In this document: positions 19,031 through 29,210 of the stretch, piece by piece | How the letters are laid out: every line of letters begins with the position of its first letter | Position numbering within the stretch: position 1 is the first letter of the stretch | The notes under the pieces: model-generated | What the model was told of the DNA's origin: nothing | Database searches by the model: none | The model's input: the letters and a program-made list of their open reading frames with translations, nothing else | Made by a program: the position numbers and the translations under genes | Assembly (NCBI GenBank): GCA_964447535.1 | Contig: CAYUST010000012.1 | Span: 1-41,900 of the forward strand | From: CAYUST01 sp964447535 | GTDB lineage: Bacteria; Patescibacteriota; Gracilibacteria; Absconditabacterales; Absconditicoccaceae | Length of the DNA: 41,900 nt | Direction of reading: 5' to 3'

Positions 19031-20488
19031 CTATCAGCCTGAGTATCACGTTCTGTCTTCTCAGGGTTTTGGGATGGTCCAGCCACACCCGCAATAATTC
19101 TGTCTTCGTAAACCATGCTTGCGCGTAAGCTCTACTGCCTTGATATAGCCACCATTTTTTTGAAAATCAAACCACAAGAATTTTGTTCACGTATAGGTTT
19201 TCTCCGCTGCACATCATCGACGCATCAGTTTATCCATTTTTTTCTTGGGAGAGATGAGGAGTGTCGAAGTAAAGTAAGGAATATGTTCTTGAGCTGCCAT
19301 CTTGGCTGCCATTTCCAAACGCATGGAGTAACACGGATTACATCTATCAGACCGTTCTTCCATTTCACCAGCAAGCTTGAGCACTTCTTTGCCAGTCGCA
19401 TTTTTGAGCGTATGATGAATCTCATCTTTTTTCGCCACCATCGCATCGAAAAATTCTTTGGGGTCGTATCGATCTTCTAGGATATCGTACTCACCTTTTT
19501 CAAGACCCACCAACTTGAGAAATTGTTCATAGCGTTTGGTGTGTTCTTGACGTGGATGTATGTTTGGGTTATACCGAAACAAGACAAGATGAAAATGTTG
19601 CTTGAGCCAGTGTAACGGCCGACTTAAGTCAGGCGCACAGCAGATGTGCAAAAGCAGCTTTGGTTTATGCGTACTTGCTTTGCGAGTCGTTGGGAGGAAT
19701 GAGTATGCTTGCCCGAGACGAACTACTTTTTGGCTTTTACTTTTTTTATGTGTGATGGCCTGACAGTACGTTGCTCTGTGTTGAGAACTGAGTCCCCATT
19801 TCTTGATCGCTCTTCTATGCGCTAGTGTTCAATACCCTTTGTGTGTACTGAAATCATAATGTGGAAATTGTGTAGCAATGCTTTCCATGAAACGATCTCT
19901 CGTGACCTTGGCAAGAATAGATGCCATACTAATCGCAGACACTTTTTGATCACCTTTTATAATTGTCTGTACACGAATACCCAACTGTTCGAGACCAAAG
20001 GTGTGGTTCCCATCGAGGAGGAGTCCTGTTATTTTGATCACGGATTGTTTGCAGCCCAGTATTGAGGAGAGGTTCTTGGAAGAACAAGGACGCGTGAATA
20101 AGGTGGTGAGTTGTTCGGCTGCAATAATATCTTCGCCATGACGTGAAGCAAGCAATTTTGCTTGCCAAATAGCGACGAAAAATTGCTTCAGCACCTGCCA
20201 AATAGCTTGGCACGATGCATCATGAAGTGCCTTGATAATACCTTGTCTATCAATAGCTGAAGCACTACGCATGCCTATCGCCATCATGATATCGTGTCTT
20301 TGCGCTAGATCTTGGAGTTGTCTAAAACATGCTTCTCTCCTAGCGGGAGAAAGTTGTTTGGAATCACGAAAATGAGCAGTCGTTATTTTGCGCAAGGTCA
20401 TCACTGCGCCTACGCTTACGGGACCTGCGAGTGGACCACGACCCGCCTCATCAAGTGCGATGATTAGCTCAGTAGGTGCGTTTGGCAT
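19031..20488 (-). CDS. Fused RNase HII - QueH protein, 485 aa
   Basis: One uninterrupted frame (with UGA = Gly) encodes two enzymes. Residues 1-250 are RNase HII (RnhB), which cuts the RNA strand of RNA-DNA hybrids and single ribonucleotides: DEAGRGPLAGP, DSKQLS, LLLDGN, KGDQKVSAISMASILAKVTRDR and HKGYG are present. Its four catalytic acidic residues are kept. A basic linker (about 250-278) leads to QueH, the epoxyqueuosine reductase of tRNA queuosine synthesis: LLHICCAPD, YNPNIHP, RCNPCY, NGGYIKAVEL and YCGC. There is no in-frame ATG or GTG between the halves; only a CTG and a TTG sit just before HICC. CAPD replaces the common CAPC. TGA is glycine in HKGYG and in the C-terminal QueH part. 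Stop TAG. Confidence 0.88.
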
Positions 20489-20491
20489 GTG

Positions 20492-20713
20492 TTAAGCAAC
20501 GGTCGAATAATAATAGGTTTCAAGGATATATCATACGATGATCAGGAGTATCGCCAGCGCTGTTACCAATTTCTCTTTGTGCATGGCTCTGATGACCGAG
20601 TGATCAATTTTGTGTTCCTGTCCCATCTTGTGATGTACCATATATACTACAATACCTAAACCTACTTCTCAAATGGTTGCCAGGGTGAGTGCCCAAAAAT
20701 GCAAATTTCACAT
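20492..20713 (-). CDS. Small two-helix membrane protein, 73 aa
   Basis: This gene is visible only with UGA = Gly: its second codon is TGA and two more lie inside each hydrophobic stretch. The product has helices at about residues 4-26 and 50-66, separated by a His-rich polar loop (VHHKMGQEHKIDHS). Its TAA stop is 3 nt before the ATG of rnhB-queH, so the two are translated from one message. Function unknown. Confidence 0.6.
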
Positions 20714-20792
20714 AGGTTATGATGAGGATAAACAAAGATGGTGATAGGTATCTTGAGCTCAATAGCAAGTTAGTGTAGAGATTTGGGTGGTA

Positions 20793-21467
20793 CTAGATAA
20801 CTTGCTTAGCTTGTACACGCTCAAAGATAGCTTGCATACTAGGGAGTAGAGGCTGTAAGTGTGCATGGCCAGAATCTAATAACTCTGGAGTAATGATTAC
20901 CATATGCCCTGACTTGATCAATTTTGAAAAAACCTTGGTCGTCACATACACTTCATGGAGATACCAAAAATAATTTGTCATCATAGGTGCATGATGTTGA
21001 CTAGGTCGTCTATAGGCGAGTGTATCGAGATAGGAGGTATATAATAATCCATCCTCAAGCTCTTCAGGCGAGATCACGGGCGTCATATTTCTCGATGCAT
21101 GAAGCAGTGGGTAGAGATCCTCTTCTTCAGTGTCATACACTACATTGCTCAGCTCTTCGAAGAGCTCACGACGAATATCTACTTCTACAATATCCTTGTT
21201 TGGTTTAACAAGAAGGTCGATAAATTCTTTGGATTGGCGTTTGTCTATGGTAAATCTAGCATCATTGCGTTCAATATCTTTGGCGCCATGTTTGAGGAGT
21301 ATTTTCCTGTCTACAATACGTGCTCCTCCTCCAATGGGTCATATCCTCATTATTCCTTTTTCAAACATTCTCTCATTCAAAATCCCTACGACTTGATCAT
21401 TGATCGTCGCTACGAAGTTGTTGACGGAGACACGTTCATGCGTGAGACGCGAAAGGTGTTTGTGCAT
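20793..21467 (-). CDS. Nudix-like protein, possibly SMODS-associated type, 224 aa
   Basis: The N-terminal half reads GPIGGGARI, then DARFTI, then DIRRELFEEL. This order resembles the SMODS-associated Nudix domain, where a GG-containing strand, an RF segment and a RREL.EEL helix form the Nudix box. Nudix proteins hydrolyse nucleoside diphosphates linked to another moiety. In anti-phage gene sets this subtype accompanies nucleotide cyclases. No cyclase is next to it here. The first glycine of GPIGGG is TGA. Stop TAG. The C-terminal half is unassigned. It is followed by the 73-aa membrane protein gene in the same direction. Confidence 0.55.
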
Positions 21468-21515
21468 AGGGGAATAGTATATATTATGGGGTAACTTGCA
21501 AGAAGCGAAAAAGTA

Positions 21516-21543
21516 TTGACATATATTTATAATTAGTTATAAA
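21516..21543 (+). promoter_or_regulatory. Promoter of the 508-aa unknown gene
   Basis: TTGACA (21516-21521) and TATAAA (21538-21543) with a 16-bp spacer, 33 nt before the ATG at 21577. Confidence 0.6.
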
Positions 21544-21576
21544 ATACAAACTTATTTACCTTTCCTAGTACTCTGG

Positions 21577-23103
21577 ATGACACTTACCCCTCAACTAGCA
21601 TTTGATGATGAACGTTTCGAAGATTTGATAGCAACTATCTCCGAACGTTTTAGTATTTTGCCAGCATACAAAACTGAATTTGCACAGAAGATAGAGCACT
21701 GCCTTTTGCAAAATAATATTACTATCGAAGAGGATGATGGTATTGACTGAGAAGCCACCAAGCTTGATGCACTTTTTGAAAAAGCAAAAGCGATCACTCC
21801 TCACTTGACGAGAGAGGAATTTACCCGTTTGATTGACCCCACCCAAACATTGATTGCAGAAGAGAAGAAAGAATTTGTTCCTTTGATTCCAAGGATCAAA
21901 AAACGATTTAGGTCAAAAAAGGAGGAGGAGACGCATTCTGTTACCCTCGAGAAGGTAGCACAAACTATCGAAGAGAAATTTGCCATGGTTTCTTTTGAAA
22001 TTGATAGCATCCTAGCACCTGCTACCGCATCACTCAAGGAGTCTATCAAACAGGTCATCAAAGAAACGATCCACCAAGGCAAAACTACCAACATCACAGC
22101 GGCAGACTATGATTATCTAGTACAACTCCAAGCTAAGCAACAGCTTCTCTCCTCCAAAGAGCGTGAATTCGCCCACCTTGCACAAGATATCTATGCCTCC
22201 AATGATTTGCATCATACACCTCCGCTCAAAGAAGCTATGCTATGACCATATGAAGCGGATATCGCCGCATGGAAAAAGAAAGGGCTTCCTTCACAGAGGA
22301 GGGAGACTGAAGATGGAAGACATATATCACGAGAAGAAAATCAACAGATATTACAATACTACACTGCCTGGAAAAATGTACTCGGGAATGTTTCTTGGCT
22401 GGACAAAGTAGTTTGGTCAACCACCAATGAAGAAAGGAGAGTGATAGATAATATTATTCAAAAGAATGACACAAAAAGTATGTCCATTGTATCTGGAATA
22501 CTAGATTTTGAAAAAACAAAACGTTTACTCATACTTTATCTTTTGGATGCAAACATAGGAGTTGAACGGATAGATCGTATGACGAAGTATGCAACACCAG
22601 CACAAATACATGTGCTATCACAGTTTGCCAGCAAAAATGCAGGGAAATGAGTAGATCAAATCAAAACGATTTTCGATTGGGATGCACAAGATGGATGTTT
22701 GATAATAGAAAGTGACCCCTATCTTAAATACAAACTTCATGATGTCGTAAATAAAAATCATTCTCGGGATCATTATTTTCTCAAAAATTTAGATGGAGGA
22801 TTGGGGTGCGATGAATCTTTGAGAAGTATATTATCTCAATGAACACTCAAAGATGATTTTAGGCTTTTGGAAGCGCATGAACGATGACAAATTATTCAAC
22901 AAGGGGCAAAAGTATTTGGAAATATGAATAGGGATGTACTAAAATGATTTTTGATATGCAAAAAAATATGGACTAACTCATACCAAACCGATTTACTACT
23001 TGATCCTGTGAGGGGTTATATTGATTTAGAAACAATGAAAGTCAAATTCAAAGATTTTGGTCGTGCTGGTGTATGCGTCATGACAAAATGTTTAAGAAAA
23101 TAG
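21577..23103 (+). CDS. Hypothetical protein, 508 aa
   Basis: Unrecognised. The frame is open across 509 codons only with UGA as glycine; at least seven TGA codons occur. The protein is charged and helix-rich, with no signal peptide or membrane segment. The N-terminal 230 residues are dominated by Lys/Glu-rich helices (for example RIKKRFRSKKEEE), and the C-terminal half contains more mixed sequence (LLILYLLDANIG). It has a clear promoter. Its TAG stop (23101-23103) directly abuts the stop of the convergent aldehyde dehydrogenase gene. A cytoplasmic lineage-specific protein is likely. Confidence 0.65.
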
Positions 23104-24528
23104 TTACCTTTTTTGATTCACCACCAACAACTTCAACTCTGTCATATCTTCCATAGCATATTTCACTCCTTCGCGACCTTGGCCGCTGTCTTTGACTCAG
23201 CCGTAGGGCATATGGTCGACTCTTCGACTAGGAACATCACCGTGGATGACACCACCGACGTGTGCGTGATCAAAGAGATATCGTACGTGGGAGAGATTAT
23301 TTGAGAAAATTCCTACTTGGAGACCAAAGGTCGAATCATTGATTTGTGCAGTTGCATCTTCGATGGTTTTTCGTGTATCGATGAGGACAACAGGACCGAA
23401 CGCTTCTTGGATTCTGATGTTGGCATCGTGTCAGACATTACTTAGGACAGTAGGTTGGAGAAGGGTGCCGGTAGCTCGATTACCGGTCAAAACGGTAGCT
23501 CATGTGTCGACCGCTTCTGCGATCCGTCCTACGAGTCTCTCACAATTTTTTTGATCGATGAGGCCACCAATGGTCGTTGCTTCGTCACGCGGGTCTCCTA
23601 CCACGATCTGTTTAGTTGCCTCGACAAATTTTTCAACAAAAATATCTTTGACACGTTCGTGGACGAGAATTCTTTGGACGGAGATACAACTTTGTCCAGC
23701 TTGATAAAACGCACCTACGATACAACGTTTGACAACATAGTCCCAATCCTGTACGTCTGCGTCGATGATGGCGCCGGCGTTGCCACCGAGCTCGAGGACG
23801 GTTTTTTTCTTGCCTGCGTCCTGTTTCATCTTCCAGCCGATTTGGGGAGATCAGGTGAAACTGAGGAGAGCAATACGTTCATCTGTGACTAGCTGTTGGC
23901 CAACTTCTCTCTTGCATGGCAACACAGAAAATGCTCACAGCGGCCGGCCACTGTCTGCCACGATTTGAGCAAACTTGAGCGTGCTGAGCGGTGTTGCACT
24001 AGCTGGCTTGATAATAATAGGACAGCCGGCCGCTATAGCCGGTGCCACTTTATGCGCCATGAGATTCATCGGAAAATTGAAGGGTGTGATACCAGAGACT
24101 ACCCCAATAGGGAAGCGTTTGGTGATCAGATGACGTCCAGCTGCTGCAGGCGTGATGCCAGCAGGGAGATATTCACCATACATGCGCTCAGCTTCTCCTC
24201 TCGCATTGGCAAACGTAGAAATACAACGTGTCATTTCACCACGTGCTTCGTTGATCGTCTTTCCATTCTCTTGCGTCAAGAGTTGCGCAAACGATTCTTG
24301 TTGAGCAGTGAGTTGCTCTACAATATAGTCGAGGACAGCTACTTTTTGATAGGGCTCAAGTGCACTTGTTTGAGGTAACGCCTCGTGTGCTGCAACGATC
24401 GCAGCTTCAATATGTTCGGGTTGTGCAAGAGAGACGCTACCGATCACTTCATCATTGAACGGAAAATGCACATCGAGTGATTCGATGCTCGTGACTCGTT
24501 GGCCTGCGAGGTAGAAGGGGGAAGACAT
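23104..24528 (-). CDS. NAD(P)-dependent aldehyde dehydrogenase, 474 aa
   Basis: A full-length member of the aldehyde dehydrogenase superfamily, which oxidises aldehydes to acids. It shows PFNFPMN, IIIKPASATP, SFTGSPQIG (its Gly is TGA), the catalytic base segment LELGGNAGAI, the nucleophile in GQSCISVQR and the C-terminal EAFGPVV. The pattern TGSPQIGW...AGKKKTVLELGGNAG resembles broad-specificity groups such as succinate-semialdehyde or non-phosphorylating glyceraldehyde-3-phosphate dehydrogenases. The substrate cannot be fixed. It lies downstream of the ThDP enzyme in the same direction, with repeat copy C between, so a shared pathway acting on a ThDP-derived aldehyde is conceivable. Stop TAA. 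Confidence 0.93.
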
Positions 24529-24559
24529 GAGATGTAAGAGTTAAGAATTAAGAGTAATT

Positions 24560-24640
24560 GTCATCCTGAGCGGAGCGAAGGATCTCATTGTTTGTTATTT
24601 CTGAGATTCTTCACTTCGCTTGCAGCTCGTTCAGAATGAC
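24560..24640. repeat. Copy C of the dispersed repeat
   Basis: It begins GTCATCCTGAGCGGAGCGAAG and ends GTTCAGAATGAC, so its ends are inverted. It fills the gap between the ThDP enzyme stop (24642) and the aldehyde dehydrogenase start. Confidence 0.75.
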
Positions 24641-24641
24641 A

Positions 24642-26258
24642 TTAGTTAACTTCCGCTGGATACACAATCGGTACTTCAATCAGATGTACACCAGGTTGCA
24701 TATATGTTTTCTGGAGTGCTGCTTGGAGTTGTATAGGAGAGTTTGCGAGTTGATAGTCTGCGCCAAATGCTTTGGCAAGTATACTGAAATCTGGATTGGT
24801 GAGATCGAGTCCAAACTCTTCGAGACCCATAGCTTGTTGTTTTCGCTTAATCATACCATATGCGTTGTCATTGAGAAGGACGATGGTCAGGGGACCACCC
24901 AATGCTACAGCTGTTTGTAGGTCACCCAAGTTCATCATCAGTCCACCATCTCCGACGACGCAGATTACTTCATGTTCACTATCGAGTAAACGAACCGCCA
25001 TTCCGATACTGACACCAGCTCCCATCGTCGCGAGCGCGTTGTCTACAAGGAATGTGTTGGCGCTATATGCAGGGAAGTTTCTCGTGAGCCATAATTTATA
25101 CAGACCATTATCGAGGGCCAAAACATCTTGTGCTCACAGATGTTGTCTCAAGATATGCGCAAGTGCTCTGAGTCAAACGGTAGATTGTGCAAGTTCAGTT
25201 TCAGTTTTTTGCTTCATATCTGCATGATATGCTTGTGCATCCGTATACATTTGTGTAAAATCTCGATGAGAAGTATCGAGATCACTTTCGTATAATTGCC
25301 AAAAGGTGCTTCCGATATCTCCGATAACCTGCAGGGTAGGTTGATAGGTTTGATCAACTTGTGCTGGAGAAAAATTGATGTGAATAAGTGTGGTGTTGCA
25401 ACGATCCACTATCGTAGCAGGTTTCTCTACTACATCATAGCCAACTGCCAAGACGCAATCTGCTTGATCAATAGTCTTGTGCAATCCATCTCAACTAGTG
25501 AGTGCTCACGTACCGAGGTATTGAGGCAATGATTCATCGACGACGCCTTTGCCCATTTGGGACGTGAAAAAAGGAATATTAGTTTTTTGAATAAACTTCG
25601 TGAGATAGTTGGTAATTCTTTTTCTGTTTGCGCCTGCACCGATGAGGATAAGTGGGCGTTTCGCTTGCTCAAGTGTAGTTTTGAGGAGTTTGAGCATTTT
25701 TTCATCGATAATGGGTCTCCTGATACTCTGAGGCATCACCGGACAACTCATTTTGTCAGTTGTTTCTCTCGCGATGTCCTCGGGGAGTTCTATATGGACT
25801 GCACCAGGTCTTTCGGTCTCAGCGAGTGTCCAAGCTTGTGCGATCGTAGCGGGGATTCTTTGAATATCTACAATACTGGTGGCTCGCTTGGTGATCGGTT
25901 GCATCATACCAACGACATCGATAATTTGGAATCCTCCTTGTTTAGAAATTTTGATAGGCTTCTGTCCCGTGATGACCAAGATAGGCACACCTGCTAGCTG
26001 TGCGTGTGCAACACCGGTGACCATATTGGTAGCTCAGGGTCAGAGCGTCGCCAATGCTACACCCACCTTCCCCGTCAGTCTCCCTCGAGTTGCTGCCATA
26101 AAGACAGCAGTTTGTTCATTCCTCGTGATAATCATCTTGATGGAACTTTTTCTAATGGACTCGACGAGGTCAAGATTTTCTTCTCCAGGAACCGCAAAAA
26201 TAGTCGTGACGCCATGTGCGACGAGACAGTCAACAAAAAGATCAGATGCTTGTATCAT
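24642..26258 (-). CDS. ThDP-dependent acetolactate synthase-like enzyme, 538 aa
   Basis: The three-domain architecture of the acetohydroxyacid synthase/pyruvate oxidase group is present. The N-terminal Pyr domain has the catalytic glutamate in VPGEEN (about residue 30). A central domain follows, then a PP domain with the ThDP motif GDGGLMMNLGDLQTA...LNDNAYG (about 430-465). These enzymes decarboxylate pyruvate and join the product to a second 2-oxo acid or to another acceptor. No ilvN or ketol-acid reductoisomerase gene is nearby, so a branched-chain role is not supported by context; catabolic or orphan use is possible. Several TGA codons are glycine. Stop TAA. TPR and YdjM-like genes lie upstream. 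Confidence 0.88.
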
Positions 26259-26282
26259 GAAAGAGAAGGTGCTAAATGAATG

Positions 26283-26303
26283 GATGTGTGTAACATACAC
26301 ATC
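26283..26303. repeat. Short hairpin upstream of the ThDP gene
   Basis: GATGTGT and ACACATC (7 bp) face each other between the stop of the TPR gene and the start of the ThDP enzyme. It may be an operator-like or mRNA-stabilising element. Confidence 0.35.
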
Positions 26304-26329
26304 GACGTTAATTCTTCCTTAATTGTACT

Positions 26330-27022
26330 CTATTTGCCCTTCTTTGTTTTCTTCTCAGTCTTGGGGGTTGTTTTCTTCTTCACATTTTTTTTGAGTGCCT
26401 GTTCCATAGGCTGAGGCATCATGAGTTGCTTGAGTTCGTTTTCGAGTTGAGTAATTTCCTCTCCTAGCGAAGTGTCATATTCTCCAGGATGATCGTAATA
26501 CATTTTTTTGGCACGTAGGCATTGGACTTGTGCGGATTTCCACTGGCCAGTGAGCATGAGATGATTCCCAAATGCTACTAATGCCTTGAGTTCTCAGGGT
26601 GATTGATTGACTGCTTTTTCATAATATCTATGCGCTATTTGATGCAAATTGAGTTTCTCAAAACAGGTACCAAGTGCTATCAAATAGGAAGTGGTATTGA
26701 ACGATGTCTCATACAACTGGAGGTAATCAAGGAGTGCATCTTCCGTTTCATCTTCTGCGAGAGAAGCTTCTGCTCTCCCGAGGCGAGCATCAGTGTGCAT
26801 TGCGTCTATCACGAGTATCTTGGTATATCGTTCGTGTGCTTTGTCAAAGTGATTGTGCTTGAGATGAAGACGTGCAAGCAGGAGCATCGTAGGGATGTGC
26901 GTCGGGAAATGTGTATGGATGTCTTCACCCAAGGTAAATGCTTGATCGTCTGCATTGCGCAAAAAAAGCTGTTCTAGCTTTGCGTATCCTTCTTCCTCTT
27001 TTCATTTCCCAAACAATGCCAT
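26330..27022 (-). CDS. TPR-repeat protein, 230 aa
   Basis: Helical repeats with the TPR spacing are visible: LLLARLHLKHNHFDKAHERYTKIL and DARLGRAEASLAEDETEDALLDYLQLY, then LIALGTCFEKLNLHQIAHRYYEKAV. A Lys-rich tail follows (about 205-230). TPR arrays bind partner proteins. The true start (27022, MALFGKGKEEE) contains a TGA-glycine, as does a later position, so the gene is longer than its fragments suggest. Stop TAG. Confidence 0.8.
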
Positions 27023-27150
27023 AGTCTTTATTCCTTCAAAAATAAAGAAAATCATTCTTGTCTGCAGGATAGTGGAAAGTGGGGGATATGCAAGAAAACA
27101 TATTCACCTGGCGGTGGGGTCTCCTTTTTGGTATGACCCAAAAAGATTCA

Positions 27151-27248
27151 GTCATACTGAGCGAAGCGAAGTATCCAGGAGAAGAGAATATGTACCTATT
27201 AATATTTCCTGGATGCTTCACCTTCGTTACACTTCGGTTCAGCATGAC
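27151..27248. repeat. Copy D of the dispersed repeat
   Basis: It starts GTCATACTGAGCGAAGCGAAG and ends GGTTCAGCATGAC. It lies between the YdjM-like gene stop (27255) and the TPR gene start, again next to a 3' end. Confidence 0.75.
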
Positions 27249-27254
27249 GGAGGT

Positions 27255-28280
27255 TTATTCCCCAAAGACTCTTTTCCGAAAGGTTCCCCATCGACCTTCT
27301 GTGAAACGTGGCATATCACCTTGACGTTCGATGTTGTTGGGACCGACGAAGAATTGGAAGCCACGTGAAGGAGATTGCTGAGCTCGTCCATTGAGTGAAC
27401 CGAAAATTAGGTTCTCTGCGATGTAGCCACCTGTGGTGACGTGCATAGCGAGCTGTCCTCTCGAGAAACTTTTTATTTTAGCAAACTGGTCTGCAATCTT
27501 GCCGGTGAGACCTGCGCTGACTTCGTCGGGTGGTAGTTCACTTGAGGTCGTTTTTCGATCTGCATGTACTGTCCTATCAAATATAGACCATCGACCTTCG
27601 GTGAAAGTGTATGATTGTCCTGTACTGGCAGTTTGTATCGTTGTTCTCCACAAAAATGGCTGAAATGGTTCGGGAGTCGTCAGTTGTGAAATGATAGGAG
27701 AGTTGGGAAAGTCTGTGACAAATTGTTTTTGAAGTACTGCGCCAGCAAATTGTTTCACACCGGCTGCAAAACAAAAATACCCGATAGCACACAGGAGAAT
27801 ACCTTTGACTATATTCTGTTTATGCGCGCTGAAGAGATACCAAACGAATCATCCAATGACGATTGTTCGCATACCAAAATCGATCACAAAAATCGTGTCT
27901 AGACTTGTCGTTACACCACTTCGTGGGAGAAACCGCCTCATGCCATAACTCGTCAATCGATCTATCACGAGATGTCCCCCAAAAATACTCAGTATGCATG
28001 CGCCTATGAGACGCCAGAGAGAAAATTGTCTTTTCTCCACGAGCCACCAAATAAGTCCTGCTAGCACGCCAATTGCTAGGCCTCACACTATCGTATGGGT
28101 GATTCCTCTATGAAAAAACATCTGATCAATTTGATCTGTATAGAGCAAACGAGAGAAAAATATATCGAAATCAGGAAGATTGGTCACCACTGCACTCAGC
28201 AAAAATGGCTTCCAACCATGCTTACCTGTCGTAAGTGTGAAAAGAGATCATCAGAGTATACCTTGGGTAATGGGATCCAT
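27255..28280 (-). CDS. YdjM-like membrane protein (DUF457 type) with C-terminal extension, 341 aa
   Basis: The N-terminal half matches the YdjM/DUF457 group of membrane-bound, metal-dependent-hydrolase-like proteins. MDPITQGILGG opens the protein, then NLPDFD, FFHRGITHT and GGHLVIDRLTSYG, which together bear the conserved Asp/His residues, and at least four hydrophobic segments. The C-terminal 165 residues are an extra exported or cytoplasmic domain holding two copies of FTEGRW (from DNA near 27292 and 27592). TGA is glycine in ILGG and IVGG. Stop TAA. In Escherichia coli YdjM is a LexA-regulated membrane protein; no LexA box was seen here. Confidence 0.8.
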
Positions 28281-28449
28281 AAATTTAATAGACTAATAAA
28301 CAAAGTTGCGAGTACTGGGAACAAAACAGTAAGTAAAAGCTAACACATGCATGTAACTATATGAAATCTTCTTACAAAAACAACCTACACAAGTAATTTG
28401 TTAAGCATTGTTTAAGATTAAAGCTCATTTCTTGGCGCAGTTTGCTTAT

Positions 28450-28474
28450 AAAAAAAAGAGCCGAAGACCGGCTC
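28450..28474 (-). terminator. Terminator of the 184-aa unknown gene
   Basis: GAGCCG and CGGCTC (28458-28463 and 28469-28474) form a hairpin followed on the minus strand by eight U residues. It lies just past the stop at 28493. The 28281-28457 gap upstream shows nothing else clear. Confidence 0.85.
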
Positions 28475-28492
28475 AACCAAATTGAAATACTG

Positions 28493-29047
28493 TTAGCGAT
28501 TTTTGAGTTGCATACAGACATTGCCTAGCATACTTCTCCTACCAAGTTCACGATAAATGAGCGCTTCTTTTTTGGCTCCTGCCGGTGTATTGGTGTCTAG
28601 TAGACGAAGTTCAAGTTGCAAGGAGTGTGTCTGATAGTTGTTCAGCATATCACGTTCCAGATCTTGTTGCTTGAGAATTTCTTCGTCACACAATAATGGC
28701 TTATGCCACAAGATACTCATCACGACTGCATACCATGGCTCACAGTTTTGAACACGTCTACCCAATGTTTGAAGCTCACACAGAGCTTTGTCCCTCAAAA
28801 AATTGTAGGCAATGAGCACAGGATCGACCATCGTAGGAATGAGATTGCTCGAGAGCGCACGCAACTCATTGCGAATACCTCGTCGCAGACTGCTTTCTTG
28901 GCGCTTAGCGAGTTTCATCAGAGGAACATACGCTTCAGGAATTTGCAGTGCTATAAGCATTTTTTCTTCCTGCACTTCCTTCCCTTCAATGTACCATCGA
29001 TCGTCAATCTTGAATGGCTCATCTGTAAATTGAAATTTTTTATACAT
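28493..29047 (-). CDS. Hypothetical protein, 184 aa
   Basis: Unrecognised soluble protein with a helix-rich composition and basic patches (SSLRRGIRNELRALSS). It has no TGA codon, no membrane segment and no metal motif; four to five cysteines are scattered. The ATG at 29047 (MYKKFQF) is preferred over an upstream in-frame codon at 29098. It has its own terminator and a 163-bp upstream region shared with the divergent membrane protein gene. Confidence 0.65.
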   Translation of the reverse strand: MYKKFQFTDEPFKIDDRWYIEGKEVQEEKMLIALQIPEAYVPLMKLAKRQESSLRRGIRNELRALSSNLIPTMVDPVLIAYNFLRDKALCELQTLGRRVQNCEPWYAVVMSILWHKPLLCDEEILKQQDLERDMLNNYQTHSLQLELRLLDTNTPAGAKKEALIYRELGRRSMLGNVCMQLKNR

Positions 29048-29210
29048 GGCAAGGTTTTTTTGTACATTTGTGTGTAGTCCGTTTGGAAACAGTTGCAAGA
29101 GGAAAATAGAATAGTCAAATAGTCAAATGCATTATATATATTGTGCTTCAAAATTTTGCTAAATTGCCTCATTCAGAATATAATAAAGAGCTTTATTATT
29201 ATTTTTTCAG

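Noticed and set aside
23896..24378. Open frame of 160 codons on the plus strand
   Set aside because: Antisense to the aldehyde dehydrogenase, whose conserved motifs account for the region.
25557..26322. Overlapping plus-strand frames of about 146 codons
   Set aside because: Shadows of the ThDP enzyme on the opposite strand; composition shows no family pattern.
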